64,000 nt of DNA from Flavihumibacter sp. ZG627 (GTDB lineage: Bacteria > Bacteroidota > Bacteroidia > Chitinophagales > Chitinophagaceae). The notes under the pieces are model-generated. The model saw nothing but the letters and a program-made list of their open reading frames with translations. It was not told the DNA's origin and made no database searches. Shown here piece after piece: positions 27,466 through 36,017 of the stretch. The translations under genes were made by a program, and so were the position numbers. The stretch is taken from positions 1 through 64,000 of the forward strand of contig NZ_JPHF01000005.1 in NCBI RefSeq assembly GCF_000814325.1, read 5' to 3'. The first letter of the stretch is position 1. Each line of letters starts with the position of its first letter.

Positions 27466-27500
27466 ACAATTGCCTCGTGGTATCATATTCAACCTGGTAA

Positions 27501-29006
27501 CTACACAACTTCAATAGTTTCCTTTTGCAATTGCTGGTGCATTTTCCGGCCTTCGCGAACGATGATGTCAATCGTCTCAAGAATATCTTTTTGCGATGTC
27601 CTGAAATTCACAATGCATGCCCTCAGACAATATTTCCCTGATACCATTGCATTAGATAAAAACACTTCCCCTCCCTGCTGAAGTGCATTAAGAAGTTTCT
27701 CATTCAATTGATTCAGGTATTTGTCGCGTGAATCATCTTCCTGCATAAATGAAGAAGGGATATATCTGAAAGTAGCTATACTCAGATTTTGCGTGACAGC
27801 TTGAAGTTCCGGATGTTTTTCTGCAGCCATAAATAATTGCTTCGATAACTCAATATCCTCACTGATCATTTCCTGGTATCCATCTCGACCTACCTGCTGT
27901 AATGCGAGCCATACTTTCAATGCACGGAATCCACGGGAGTTCTGGAGACTATATTCATAGAAGTTTAGGGATGGTTCCTCTGCCATGGTGTCGAAATTAT
28001 AATAGACAGGATGCGAACTGAATGTATCGATGAGATGCTGTGGATTTTTCACCAGCGTACAACCCACTTCAAGAGGAGCGTATAACCATTTGTGTGGATC
28101 CAGGGCAATAGAATCAGCTTCTTCCAGTCCGGCAAACATCCATTTGAGCGAAGGTATTACTGCTGCAGGAATACCATAGGCACCATCAATATGAAACCAT
28201 AGATTATAACTTCGGCATACACCTGCTAATTTGCTAAGATCATCTACAGCGCCCGTGCTAACATCGCCTGCATTACCCACCACCATAAAAGGTGTTTTAC
28301 CAGCCATGAGATCAGCCTCGATGGTTTCTTTCAATTGCGAAGTGTTCATCCGGTTATTGATATCAGTATCTATCCAGCGGATGGCGCTGGTTCCATGTCC
28401 AAAAAGAACTGCAGCCTTTTCAATCCAGGTATGGGTAGCCCTGGAAGCATATAGCACCATTTCTCCGGGCAGTTGTTTTAGTCCGCCTTCCTTGAAATTT
28501 CTGGGCGCTTTCGCTGTTCTTGCTGCCAGGAAAGCGGTGAAATTCGCCATATTACCTCCGCTTACCAAAACCCCTCCATAACTGGGAGATAACCCGATAA
28601 ATTCTGCCAGCCATTTTATCGTTTGCTTTTCAATGGCGGTGGCCATAGGGCTCAATACATTGGCACCAACATTTGGATTAACAGATGCTGCTAGTAAATC
28701 GGCCAGGGCGCCGATGGGTGCAGGGGATGAAGTGATATAGCCATAGAATTTCGGATGGCCGTTAAGGAGGGAATGGTTTAGTACAAGGTCTGTTGCCTTA
28801 GCCATTAATCCATCCGCAGAAATGCCTTGCTCAGGCAATTTATCATTACCCAGAACTGCCTGGATTTGTGTTGGTGTTTCACCCGATGTAACGGATCTTT
28901 CATCGATAGTATCCAGGAAAGAAGCAATCTTGTCGATCAATTGATGCCCGATAGCCCTGAACTCCTCAATATCCATATTGATGGGGGTTGAGCGACTTTC
29001 CTTCAT
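27501..29006 (-). CDS. group II PLP-dependent (aromatic) amino acid decarboxylase
   Basis: A 501-residue cytosolic enzyme of the pyridoxal-dependent decarboxylase family (DOPA/tryptophan/tyrosine type). Landmarks are HPKFYGYITSSPAPIG (N-terminal), LVSGGNMANFTAFLAAR (149-163), HIDGAYGIPA with Asp274 stacking on the cofactor, and ALDPHKWLYAPLEVGC with Schiff-base Lys306. The length is normal. The amino acid substrate cannot be fixed from sequence. It is a single gene, with a near-consensus TACCTTTA about 15 nt upstream of the ATG as a weak promoter candidate. Confidence 0.9.
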   Translation of the reverse strand: MKESRSTPINMDIEEFRAIGHQLIDKIASFLDTIDERSVTSGETPTQIQAVLGNDKLPEQGISADGLMAKATDLVLNHSLLNGHPKFYGYITSSPAPIGALADLLAASVNPNVGANVLSPMATAIEKQTIKWLAEFIGLSPSYGGVLVSGGNMANFTAFLAARTAKAPRNFKEGGLKQLPGEMVLYASRATHTWIEKAAVLFGHGTSAIRWIDTDINNRMNTSQLKETIEADLMAGKTPFMVVGNAGDVSTGAVDDLSKLAGVCRSYNLWFHIDGAYGIPAAVIPSLKWMFAGLEEADSIALDPHKWLYAPLEVGCTLVKNPQHLIDTFSSHPVYYNFDTMAEEPSLNFYEYSLQNSRGFRALKVWLALQQVGRDGYQEMISEDIELSKQLFMAAEKHPELQAVTQNLSIATFRYIPSSFMQEDDSRDKYLNQLNEKLLNALQQGGEVFLSNAMVSGKYCLRACIVNFRTSQKDILETIDIIVREGRKMHQQLQKETIEVV

Positions 29007-29073
29007 AACATAAGATTTAGGTATATAAAGGTATCTATCCTATCCCGCTTTTGCTTTAACAATAATGGAGATT

Positions 29074-29724
29074 TCAGACTTGTTTCTCCAACAAAGCCCA
29101 TATCTCCCTATCCTCTTCCTGCAAAAGGTCAAAAACAGAGGAACCATCGCCGTTTGTAATTGACTTATCGGCGCCTGCGCTTATAAGCAAATCAACAACT
29201 TCCAAATACTTTTTACTATCCTTATTGCCTCCATTTTTCAATCCATGAACTGCCCAGAAAAGCGGGGTCGCCTTGAAATCAGTACAAAGCCGGTTGATCT
29301 CCGAACCCGCCTTAATAAGCCTTTCCACCAATTGGGGCTTTCCACACCATGCTGCCCAATGCAAGGCGGTTCCACCATGACATCCTCCATGGTTTATATC
29401 GGCACCATTATCGATATAAAGAATCCCAACTTTGTCGGCATGCAAACTTGCCGCAGCAACCAGTGGTGAATCCTTATTAGGGATTAAACTATTGCCATTT
29501 ACCGCTGCACCATTTGCCAAAAATATCTTTGCCATTTCAACCGCTTCATCATCAGTGTATTGGCAAGAAAAAACGCCATCGCAGATTCTGTGAAGGGGAT
29601 GAGCTTCCGAGGTATTTAATTCATCATAAGGAATGCATTCATTGGCGAGAGCCGGGTTCTCCGACAGACTTTTTTCCAGTCCGGCATAATCCCTGTTTCT
29701 GATCAGTTCTTTAATGGTTGCCAT
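29074..29724 (-). CDS. ankyrin repeat protein
   Basis: A 216-residue protein without signal peptide that carries about four or five ankyrin-like repeats. The clearest is HGGTALHWAAWCGKPQLVER followed by LIKAGSEINR, with further units around ATPLFWAVHGLKN and DLLISAGADKSITNGDGSS. Such domains bind other proteins. There is no catalytic domain and no partner in the neighbourhood. The gene is AT-richer than the decarboxylase gene beside it and faces the repeat-bearing intergenic region. Confidence 0.85.
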   Translation of the reverse strand: MATIKELIRNRDYAGLEKSLSENPALANECIPYDELNTSEAHPLHRICDGVFSCQYTDDEAVEMAKIFLANGAAVNGNSLIPNKDSPLVAAASLHADKVGILYIDNGADINHGGCHGGTALHWAAWCGKPQLVERLIKAGSEINRLCTDFKATPLFWAVHGLKNGGNKDSKKYLEVVDLLISAGADKSITNGDGSSVFDLLQEEDREIWALLEKQV

Positions 29725-29864
29725 CCGGGGTTCTTTCCAGTAAATTTAGCAAATTAGCCTCCATATCGTTGACCATTGCCTACCTCCTGTCCCCGCTCCC
29801 AACGCATAAAAACAGGGTAAAATAAGTCTAAACCCGCTCCAACAGGGCATTTGAGTACTACACC

Positions 29865-29901
29865 AGACAAGGTTTAGACAAGGATTAGACAACTATTAGA
29901 C
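29865..29901. repeat. 11-bp tandem repeat, three copies plus partial
   Basis: AGACAAGGTTT (29865-29875), AGACAAGGATT (29876-29886) and AGACAACTATT (29887-29897) are followed by AGAC. The first five bases (AGACA) and the final TT are constant. Confidence 0.8.
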
Positions 29902-29979
29902 TATGGTAAAAGGCTTTTTTTGATCCTGGGTCCAGGTTCTCCTGGTGCTTTTAGAGGCCAAAATAATGCTGATTTAACC

Positions 29980-30023
29980 GTTGCTCTATCATTGCACCAC
30001 CATTGCTCTATCGTTGCACTATC
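29980..30023. repeat. 11-bp tandem repeat, four copies
   Basis: GTTGCTCTATC, ATTGCACCACC, ATTGCTCTATC and GTTGCACTATC occur end to end. TTGC and the final C are constant; copies 1 and 3 differ only in the first base. Confidence 0.8.
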
Positions 30024-30083
30024 AAAGCGCGAGAATTGTTAATTCAAATAAATCCTATTTATTTGGAAATCAATACTAACCCT

Positions 30084-31609
30084 ATGAAGAAGTTTTATTT
30101 ACTTCTATTCGTATTAGCCAGTTTACCTTGTATAGCGCAAAAATCATCTATACAAATTCATCTCATGGGCGGATTGGCTCCAGGATCATCCATAGTAAAA
30201 CAGGAAGGAGAATATTCTATAAGATCTACTCCCCAGCCAGCTTTTGAAGTGGGAATTGATTATAGGCATCAGATAAATAAATCATAAAGTATAATGTCAG
30301 GAATAAGAGGCACAGCAATTGGACATTCAGCTTTATTTAATGCTCCTCTTAAGGAAGTCAATCCTGATTACACAGAGCCATTTCCACCTATCAAAATAAA
30401 AAATTACAATCTTAATATCTCTATCCCTTTGACGATTGAAAAAAACCTGGAGATAACACGAACAGACTTAATATATTTTCAGGCAGGAGCAAGATAACAC
30501 TATTCTTTGGGGTACGAATCTGAGCGTGTTAGTAATTATTTTGTTGATGTTGATCAAAATCAGATTGATTTTTTTGGAGTTGAATTAAATACCAACAACA
30601 ATAATAATCCGTGGGTCAGCGCTAGCTTTGGTACTGGCTATGGGTGGTTGCTCAAGAATCTAAATATGCTGCGATTAGGATTAACTGCTGATATCTCCTT
30701 TTCGAAAATTGTTGATGGTAGTTATCATGTAAATATTCCGGGTCATCCTGAAAGTTTCGGAAAGTATAGTAATAAAGGATCGTTCTTCGGCTTGTCTACG
30801 AGTTATCAATTTACAGGCACAAAAAAACAAGTAGCAAAGCGTAAAAAAGAGGAACTAATCAATTCCGATACATTTAAAAAGGAAACTAACCCTGATGACT
30901 GGAAATCGGCTTTCATCGAGAATTATTTTTCAATTCACACAGCCGTATTAGGTGGTCTTCCAGCAAAGACAGCACCAATGAAGGGCGCTATCCTATCAAC
31001 GCATCTGTAACACCCGGAGTGAATGCAGGCTTTCTCAATCATATCAATATCAATCCATACACTGGAGTAAATACTGGTCTGGAAGCAACTTTATTGCAAC
31101 GAAATTTTAATACAAGATTTAACCGTTCTGAGTATTCTCCTGAATTGAAAAATTCTCTTGTATTGAGTGGCAAGGAAACTAATGTGAAGGATCTCGTGAT
31201 AAGTCTGCCAATTGCATTTGAACGGAGATACAATTTAAGCCGAAATGAATTTATACAGGTGGAGCCCGGCATTAGATTAAATTATAGTACAGGATCAGAT
31301 CTTGAATTTCAACAGGTACACGGTGAAAATATTAATGGTGAAAATATAAAGCTTGCAGAGATCATAACCTATTCCAATAATGATGCTGCACCATGGGTAT
31401 CTGGATTAATTAAAGCAGGATATAATCGTATGCTAAAGAATAAAAATATTGCCCGACTTTCGATGACATCCAATATATCATTTACGAAATATGTTGCAGG
31501 CAATTATGATATTTATCAAAACGGAATAATAATTTCAGATGGTTCCTATAGTTCAACAGGGTCATATATTGGACTATCATTCTCCTACATGTTCGTAAAT
31601 ACTAAATAA
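30084..31609 (+). pseudogene. decayed outer-membrane beta-barrel gene with internal duplication
   Basis: A signal peptide (MKKFYLLLFVLASLPCIAQ) opens a barrel-like sequence that is broken by in-frame TAA codons at 30285-30287 and 30495-30497 and by a frameshift near 30955-30965. Reading through gives a coherent protein of about 508 codons with two homologous halves. PWVSASFGTGYGWLLKNLNM in copy 1 matches PWVSGLIKAGYNRMLKNKN in copy 2, and both end in a FGLSTSYQF / IGLSFSYMF strand. The second stop falls where copy 2 reads IRLNYS (copy 1: AR-stop-HYS), so it fits a TTA-to-TAA change. After the frameshift the frame reads SKDSTNEGRYPINASVTPGV. Its AT-richness is unlike its neighbours. Sequencing error is a less likely explanation for three lesions. 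Confidence 0.8.
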
Positions 31610-31633
31610 TACACGGCTATCTTATATTATTTC

Positions 31634-32977
31634 TCAAAACTGCAGAATAAAAGCAGTCCCCTCTCCCTCCACACTCTGCACCTGGATATTCCCCTTGTGG
31701 AGCATCATGATCTGTTTGCATAAACTAAGGCCGATTCCACTGCCACTTTTCTTGGTGCTGAAAAAGGGAATGAAGATCTTGTCGAGCACCTCCGCCGGCA
31801 TACCCGCTCCATTGTCGGCCACCCTGATCAGCGTTCGATTGTTGCTATCCTTACTGGCAGAAAGTACGATACGCGGCTGCTCACGATCTTTCACCGCATC
31901 CATGGCATTCACCAGCAGGTTGATCATCACCTGGTCAACCAAATTTGTATCAGCCTCCAGTTCTATTTCCGGCTCTTTAAGTATTACCTCCACCTCAATA
32001 CCCAATTGCTCCAGCTTTGGCTGCATCAGCAGATTCAGGTTCTGGAAGAGGTCCAGCACTTTCACCCTGGTGAGATTGAGCGTGGTGATCTTATTAAGGC
32101 TGCGATAGGTTTCCGCGAAACGCAGCAGCCCTTCACTGCGTCGCTTGATTGTATCAATGCCCAGCTCAAGATCATCGAAACTACCCGACTGCTCCTTCAT
32201 CTCTTCGGCCACCTTATGAAGGCGATTCTTTAACGTGTCGGCCAATGATGAAATCGGCGCAACACTATTCATGATCTCATGGGTCATGACGCTCAGCAGT
32301 CTCGACCAGGCGCGACTTTCCGTTTCATCAAGGGCTTCGTTTACATTCTGGAATGCTATCAGCTTATAGATCTTTCCCTCCGTCTGAAAAGCGGAGCAGG
32401 ATACCAGCACTTTGAAACTTCCCTTTTCTATATGTGCCGTGGCGATCTTTACCTCACCGGGTTTGATCGTCTCAATAGCAGCAGCCAGTTCGGCATCGCG
32501 TCGTGCTAACGTTTGAATGGTTTTAAGATAAGGTATCTGCAACATCTTCTTCAACGACTCATTCATCCATTCCACCTCACCAGTTATTGTATCATAGGAT
32601 AATATGCCTGTATCAACCAGTTCCAGTATGCGCTGCAGGTACTGGTATTGTGTTTCCTTCTCCTTGCTGATCCCTTTGAAGGCGGTATTAATATCGTTGA
32701 AGCCCTGGCGCAGCGGCTGAAGTTCCATGGGGGCATGCTTTACATCGAAATAACGGGAGAAGTCACGGTAATGCACAGACTCCACAAACTGTTTTAGTTC
32801 ATCCTGTGCCTTGCGCTGTGAACGGTACAAGTCAAAAAGCTGGTATAATAAAATGGGGACTGCCATTATCAGAAAACGGTAATCACCCTTCACCAATATC
32901 CAGGAGGTAACGAAGAGCACTGCGAAAAGCAGTAATACCCTGATGGCAAGCCTGGTTTCGAATTTATCAAATATCAT
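31634..32977 (-). CDS. sensor histidine kinase (NtrB/NtrY-like), partner of adjacent NtrC-type regulator
   Basis: A 447-residue membrane kinase. Two hydrophobic segments near the N-terminus (about 12-29 and 33-48) are joined by a very short loop, so it has almost no periplasmic sensor. A PAS-like domain (about 110-215; LVDTGILSYDTITGEVEWMN), a HisKA-type helix with His233 in MTHEIMNSVAPI, and a HATPase domain (NLLVNAMDAV, DNGAGMP, GSGIGLSL) follow. The H-E-I-M-N variant of the H box is common in NtrY-like kinases. It overlaps the NtrC-type gene by 11 nt and follows it in the same operon. Confidence 0.9.
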   Translation of the reverse strand: MIFDKFETRLAIRVLLLFAVLFVTSWILVKGDYRFLIMAVPILLYQLFDLYRSQRKAQDELKQFVESVHYRDFSRYFDVKHAPMELQPLRQGFNDINTAFKGISKEKETQYQYLQRILELVDTGILSYDTITGEVEWMNESLKKMLQIPYLKTIQTLARRDAELAAAIETIKPGEVKIATAHIEKGSFKVLVSCSAFQTEGKIYKLIAFQNVNEALDETESRAWSRLLSVMTHEIMNSVAPISSLADTLKNRLHKVAEEMKEQSGSFDDLELGIDTIKRRSEGLLRFAETYRSLNKITTLNLTRVKVLDLFQNLNLLMQPKLEQLGIEVEVILKEPEIELEADTNLVDQVMINLLVNAMDAVKDREQPRIVLSASKDSNNRTLIRVADNGAGMPAEVLDKIFIPFFSTKKSGSGIGLSLCKQIMMLHKGNIQVQSVEGEGTAFILQF

Positions 32978-34322
32978 ATTTGCTTAGTCTGCGGTACAGG
33001 GCCGTACGAGTGAGTCCAAGTTCTTTTGCGGCCCGCGTGATATTGCCATTGTGTTTCTCGATTACTTTGAGGATAGCATTCTTCTCCACTGCACTCAGCT
33101 TGGTATCTGTTGTCTCCTCTTCCTTTTCCATGGCCGACTCTATGGGAGAAAAAAGCAGATCGCCGGCAGTAAGTTCCTCTTCCTCTGCCATGATCACCGC
33201 GCGCTCTATCGTATATTGCAGCTCGCGCACATTACCTGGAAAAGGGTACTGTAAAAGTTTATCTCTTGCACTCTTGTCAAAACTCAGCAGGGGCTTGAAA
33301 TATTTGTTGCTATAGATCCGGTTAAAATGATCTGCCAGCAGGAGGATATCACGGCCTCTCTTTCGTAAAGGAGGTACAATGATCTCAACAGTATTGATCC
33401 GGTAGATAAGATCCTTTCGGAAACGGTTCTCATTGGCCAGCTCAGCAATGGGCAGGTTGGTGGCGCAGATCAATCGAAGGTCAACCGGTATGGGAGTATT
33501 GGACCCAAGTCTTGTCACCTGCCGGTTCTGTAATACACTGAGGAGTTTTGCCTGTTGCTGCAGTGAAATATTTCCAATTTCATCGAGGAAGATAGTGCCA
33601 CCGCTGGCTGATTCAAACCTACCCACCCTATCCTCACGGGCATCAGTAAACGCGCCTTTCACATGTCCGAATAATTCACTTTCAAAAAGTGAATCGGTAA
33701 GTGCTCCCACATCCACTTTTACAAAAGGTTTAGTGGCCCTGAGACTGTGCTGGTGGATGGCTTTGGCGATAAGGTCCTTGCCCGTTCCATTTTCTCCCAG
33801 CACAAGGATATTAGCGTCCGTTGGTGCTATCTTTTCGATCTTGTAGAAGATGGCTTCCATCTGCTCACTCTCGCCCAGCAGTTCTGTCCGGATGATATCC
33901 TTTGTATCTGTAATTTCTGTTGACTTAATTCCTGACCGCTTACGTAGAACATCTTTGATGGTTCCCACCAGGCGATCATTATGCCAGGGCTTCACTACAA
34001 AATCGGCCGCACCGTCCTTAAGTGATTGCACTGCCAGGTCAACATCCCCATAAGCAGTGATCATGATAACCCCTGCATCACTCTTGAGTTCCTTGATACG
34101 ACGAAGCCAGAATAGTCCCTCATTGCCGGTGTTGATGGAGCTGGTGAAATTCATGTCGAGCATGATCACATCAAACCGTTTGGCCGCCAGCAGGTTGGGG
34201 ATGTGCTCGGGATTCTTTTCCGTGACAACTTCTTTTACTTCCGTTTTAAGCAGGAGGCGAACCGCTGTGAGTACATCGGTATCATCATCAACTACCAGTA
34301 TAGTGGCTTCTTTCAGTGTCAT
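32967..34322 (-). CDS. NtrC-family sigma-54-dependent response regulator
   Basis: A 451-residue activator. The receiver domain (1-125) has phosphoacceptor Asp56 (DVIMLDMNF), Thr89 (ITAYGD) and Lys111 (VVKPWHND). The AAA+ domain (about 145-385) has Walker A at 176-183 (GENGTGKD), Walker B near 244-249 and the sigma-54 contact loop at 223-228. That loop reads GAFTDA instead of GAFTGA. A C-terminal Fis-type HTH (about 405-451; AAKELGLTRTALYRRLSKY) binds DNA. The ATG at 34322 is preferred over a GTG at 34334. It is divergent from the export operon, whose promoter region carries repeated sites and a sigma-54-like promoter, so this is its probable regulator. Confidence 0.92.
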   Translation of the reverse strand: MTLKEATILVVDDDTDVLTAVRLLLKTEVKEVVTEKNPEHIPNLLAAKRFDVIMLDMNFTSSINTGNEGLFWLRRIKELKSDAGVIMITAYGDVDLAVQSLKDGAADFVVKPWHNDRLVGTIKDVLRKRSGIKSTEITDTKDIIRTELLGESEQMEAIFYKIEKIAPTDANILVLGENGTGKDLIAKAIHQHSLRATKPFVKVDVGALTDSLFESELFGHVKGAFTDAREDRVGRFESASGGTIFLDEIGNISLQQQAKLLSVLQNRQVTRLGSNTPIPVDLRLICATNLPIAELANENRFRKDLIYRINTVEIIVPPLRKRGRDILLLADHFNRIYSNKYFKPLLSFDKSARDKLLQYPFPGNVRELQYTIERAVIMAEEEELTAGDLLFSPIESAMEKEEETTDTKLSAVEKNAILKVIEKHNGNITRAAKELGLTRTALYRRLSKYDI

Positions 34323-34368
34323 AATTGAAAGCACAATGATAGGATTTATTTACACTGTACGCGTGCAG

Positions 34369-34404
34369 CAAAAGCGGACAGTGACTGTATCAAAAGCGGA
34401 CAGT
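34369..34404. promoter_or_regulatory. tandem 14-bp sites, probable upstream activating sequence
   Basis: CAAAAGCGGACAGT occurs identically at 34369-34382 and 34391-34404, with start points 22 bp apart, two helical turns. Each CTGTCCGC (minus strand) has a possible partner ACAG nearby. The pair lies between the divergent NtrC-type gene and the export operon, 50-85 bp upstream of the sigma-54-like promoter, which is where NtrC-type enhancers sit. Confidence 0.6.
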
Positions 34405-34453
34405 TGATTTCATGATAAGAATATAACTATTTCATTTTAAATCAGTTAGAAAT

Positions 34454-34468
34454 TGGCACGCCATTGCA
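34454..34468 (+). promoter_or_regulatory. sigma-54-like (-24/-12) promoter of the export operon
   Basis: TGGCACG-CCA-TTGCA resembles the consensus TGGCACGNNNNTTGCA, but has 9 rather than 10 bases between the GG and GC elements. Transcription would start near 34479, between this site and the GTG start at 34506. The fit with the adjacent NtrC-type activator and the paired upstream sites supports the call; the short spacing is a real weakness. Confidence 0.5.
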
Positions 34469-34505
34469 TAAGCATTACTGCAGCCAAACAATCAATTCTA
34501 ATAAA

Positions 34506-35762
34506 GTGGACAGAGTAATCGAAAAAAAGCAATGGACTCACCGGAAGATCTGGACGATCATCGGAATAGCCGCGCTGGTGGCGCTTATAGCTGCCAGTTA
34601 TTATTATACCGCCGGTGCAAGTCGCCTGAATGTTGATACTGAGCGGATCACCATCAATGAATTAAAGAAGGGCGCCTTCCAGGAAACCATCCCGGTAAAT
34701 GGTATTGTTCTCCCGGTTACCACCATCTACCTCGATGCCATTGAAGGCGGACGGGTGGAAGAGAAATATGTGGATGATGGTGCCATCATGACCAAGGGCC
34801 AGCCTATCCTGCGGCTTAGTAATACCGACCTGGAACTGAGTTTAAGTAACCAGGAAACACAGGTTTTCAATGTACTTACCCAGATGCAGATATCGCGCAA
34901 CAATGCCGACCAGAATACCATCACCCGGTTGAACCAGATGGCAGAAGTTGACAATGCCCTTAAGGAAGCGGAGCGTGTTTACCAGGCCAACAAACGTCTC
35001 TACGATCAGAGGGCTATTGGATCACAAGAATATAAATCGTCGGAGAACCTGCACCAGTACCAGCAGAAAAGAAAAGCGCTTACTGTTGATATTTTGCGGA
35101 AAGATTCTATTTCAAGTCGCCAGCAATTAAACCAGATGCAGCAATCCTTTGAGCGCATGCAGAATGCCCTTCAGCTGATGCGCCGCAAAGTAGGCGACCT
35201 GGTGGTTCGTGCCCCAGTGGATGGACAGCTAACCTCCCTTGATGCCGAAATCGGTCAGCAGAAGAATAAAGGTGAGCGGCTTGGGCAACTGGATGTACTC
35301 AGTGGATTCAAAGTACGTGCGGATATTGATGAACATTATATAAGTCGGATCATCACCGGCCTTAAAGGCAGTTTCAACTTTGCCGGAAAGGATTATGCAC
35401 TTACTATCAGGAAAGTATATACGCAGGTATCAGGCGGACGCTTCCAGGTAGATATGGAATTTGAAGGTGAAGTGCCGAAGGGTGTTCGCCGCGGACAAAC
35501 ATTGCAGGTAAAACTCGCATTGAGTGAGGAGAAGCAGGCCATACTGTTGCCGAAGGGTGGATTCTACCAGCAGACCGGTGGAAACTGGATCTACAAGGTG
35601 AGCGAAGATGGCAGCAAGGCCTACCGTGTTGATATACAGTTGGGCATGCAGAGCCCGGATTACTATGAAGTGCTTGAGGGATTGAATCCCGGCGATAAAG
35701 TGATCACCAGCAGTTATGAAAATTTCGGAAACAACCAGGAGCTTATCCTGAAAAATAAATAG
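34506..35762 (+). CDS. HlyD/MacA-like periplasmic adaptor protein
   Basis: A 418-residue membrane fusion protein. An N-terminal membrane anchor (about residues 14-36: KIWTIIGIAALVALIAASYYY) is followed by the beta-barrel/lipoyl half-motif (about 60-100: IEGGRVEEKYVDDGAIMTKG), a long alpha-helical hairpin (about 105-230), the second lipoyl half (VVRAPVDGQLTSLDAEIGQ) and membrane-proximal beta domains. It links an inner-membrane ABC exporter to a TolC channel. The start is taken as GTG at 34506, because a TTG at 34464 would lie inside the predicted sigma-54 promoter. First gene of the operon that runs to 46040. Confidence 0.88.
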   Translation: MDRVIEKKQWTHRKIWTIIGIAALVALIAASYYYTAGASRLNVDTERITINELKKGAFQETIPVNGIVLPVTTIYLDAIEGGRVEEKYVDDGAIMTKGQPILRLSNTDLELSLSNQETQVFNVLTQMQISRNNADQNTITRLNQMAEVDNALKEAERVYQANKRLYDQRAIGSQEYKSSENLHQYQQKRKALTVDILRKDSISSRQQLNQMQQSFERMQNALQLMRRKVGDLVVRAPVDGQLTSLDAEIGQQKNKGERLGQLDVLSGFKVRADIDEHYISRIITGLKGSFNFAGKDYALTIRKVYTQVSGGRFQVDMEFEGEVPKGVRRGQTLQVKLALSEEKQAILLPKGGFYQQTGGNWIYKVSEDGSKAYRVDIQLGMQSPDYYEVLEGLNPGDKVITSSYENFGNNQELILKNK

Positions 35763-35798
35763 GCAACCAAACAACCATTAACCATTGAACCTTTTTTT

Positions 35799-35999
35799 AT
35801 GAGAAAGTCCTTTTTAAAGATCAGCCTGGCAATTGCACTGCTCCTGGTTGTTTCTGCGGAAACCAAAAGTGGTGAACACTATTGTGTGGCTGGCATCATG
35901 CCTAAACCGACAGTGTTACCGGCAGATCTGCCCGATGCAGAATATGAAGAAGCTCCTGAAGAAGCAGCTTCCCCCCTATCCGTATTACTTTATATCTAA
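35799..35999 (+). CDS. small signal-peptide protein inside the export operon
   Basis: A 66-residue frame with ATG, a basic N-terminus (MRKSFLKIS) and a hydrophobic core (about 9-20). A mature part of about 45 residues follows, acidic and proline/alanine-rich (DLPDAEYEEAPEEAASP), with one Cys29. It lies 36 nt after the adaptor gene and 18 nt before the ATPase gene. The reading frame has a clean start and stop, but I recognise no family. It could be a periplasmic accessory peptide, an exported peptide or a chance frame. An overlapping alternative frame (35833-36021) has no signal peptide and is less credible. Confidence 0.5.
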   Translation: MRKSFLKISLAIALLLVVSAETKSGEHYCVAGIMPKPTVLPADLPDAEYEEAPEEAASPLSVLLYI

Positions 36000-36017
36000 T
36001 ATATTCAACCCCATAAT

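Larger units (their letters stand above)
29725..30083. other. 359-bp intergenic region with two 11-bp repeat arrays
   Basis: No gene is visible. The region holds GTCTAAAC (29826-29833) facing its complement GTTTAGAC (29872-29879), an 11-bp array at 29865-29901 and a second 11-bp array at 29980-30023, separated by a T-run (29914-29920) and a small GGGTCCAGG-type segment. It lies between an ankyrin gene and a decayed barrel gene. Confidence 0.7.

Noticed and set aside
34369-34404. CRISPR-like repeat
   Set aside because: Only two identical 14-bp copies occur, with start points 22 bp apart (8-bp gap), and no further array or cas gene. Regulatory sites explain them better.
34464-34505. TTG start at 34464 extending the adaptor protein
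   Set aside because: It lies inside the predicted sigma-54 promoter and adds residues with no family resemblance. GTG at 34506 fits better.
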